NCBI RefSeq assembly: GCF_001544795.2
Contig: NZ_FCOI02000041.1
Coordinates: forward strand, 1-56,975
DNA length: 56,975 nt
Source: Caballeronia temeraria
GTDB lineage: Bacteria > Pseudomonadota > Gammaproteobacteria > Burkholderiales > Burkholderiaceae
Reading direction: 5' to 3'
Shown: positions 56,941 through 56,975 of the stretch, piece after piece
Position numbering within the stretch: position 1 is the first letter of the stretch
Layout: every line of letters begins with the position of its first letter
Notes under the pieces: model-generated
Database searches by the model: none
Told to the model about the DNA's origin: nothing
The model's input: the letters and a program-made list of their open reading frames with translations, nothing else
Program-made: the position numbers and the translations under genes

Positions 56941-56975
56941 GTCGTACGGCATAAGGAGCCTGACGATTACCTACT

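Overview
This window reads as a conserved chromosomal core segment of a betaproteobacterium in Burkholderia sensu lato (Burkholderia, Paraburkholderia or Caballeronia). The evidence is high GC with very long antisense shadow frames, the gene order ftsZ-peroxiredoxin-lpxC-dciA-secA-argJ, an OmpC-type Burkholderia porin, and proteins that match this group in length and termini. No phage, insertion sequence, CRISPR array or defence island was seen. No convincing undescribed system was found; the most useful observations are regulatory.

Layout. 1-5854: nrdA (minus), driven by a promoter carrying twin NrdR-type boxes, followed by a minus-strand group of ypjD/ccsA-like, a PP0621-family gene and ampD. 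5963-8651: ffh and hpt (plus), then marC (minus). 8651-11992: proS (minus), and rppH and a CNP1-like lipoprotein (plus). 12060-15032: the rplU-rpmA-obgE-proB unit (minus), with a near-consensus promoter. 15289-17829: ispB, tRNA-Pro(CGG) and a CorC/HlyC-family gene. 17904-23018: a pilB-like, pilC, pilD, coaE, zapD, yacG run (plus). 23032-28528: secA, argJ, a DUF815 ATPase and mutT (minus). 28817-30267: dciA-like (plus) and lpxC (minus).

30532-48750: a peroxiredoxin and then the complete dcw division and cell-wall cluster, all on the minus strand. In transcription order it is mraZ-rsmH-ftsL-ftsI-murE-murF-mraY-murD-ftsW-murG-murC-ddl-ftsQ-ftsA-ftsZ, with many 4-base ATGA overlaps. It is controlled by a promoter that runs into four 10-bp-spaced MraZ-type repeats. 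49142-56975: coq7 (minus), a porin (plus), a fadD-like ligase (minus), an orphan molybdopterin oxidoreductase (minus) and an M20 amidohydrolase (plus).

How the genes work together. The dcw genes make lipid II and build the divisome. Elsewhere in the window lpxC (lipid A), ampD (muropeptide recycling), ispB and coq7 (quinone and polyprenyl supply), secA and ffh (protein export), nrdA and the nucleotide genes, and zapD (Z-ring bundling) serve growth and envelope assembly. Most genes are essential or near-essential housekeeping functions. All functional calls rest on reading motifs and family resemblance by eye; no database search was run.
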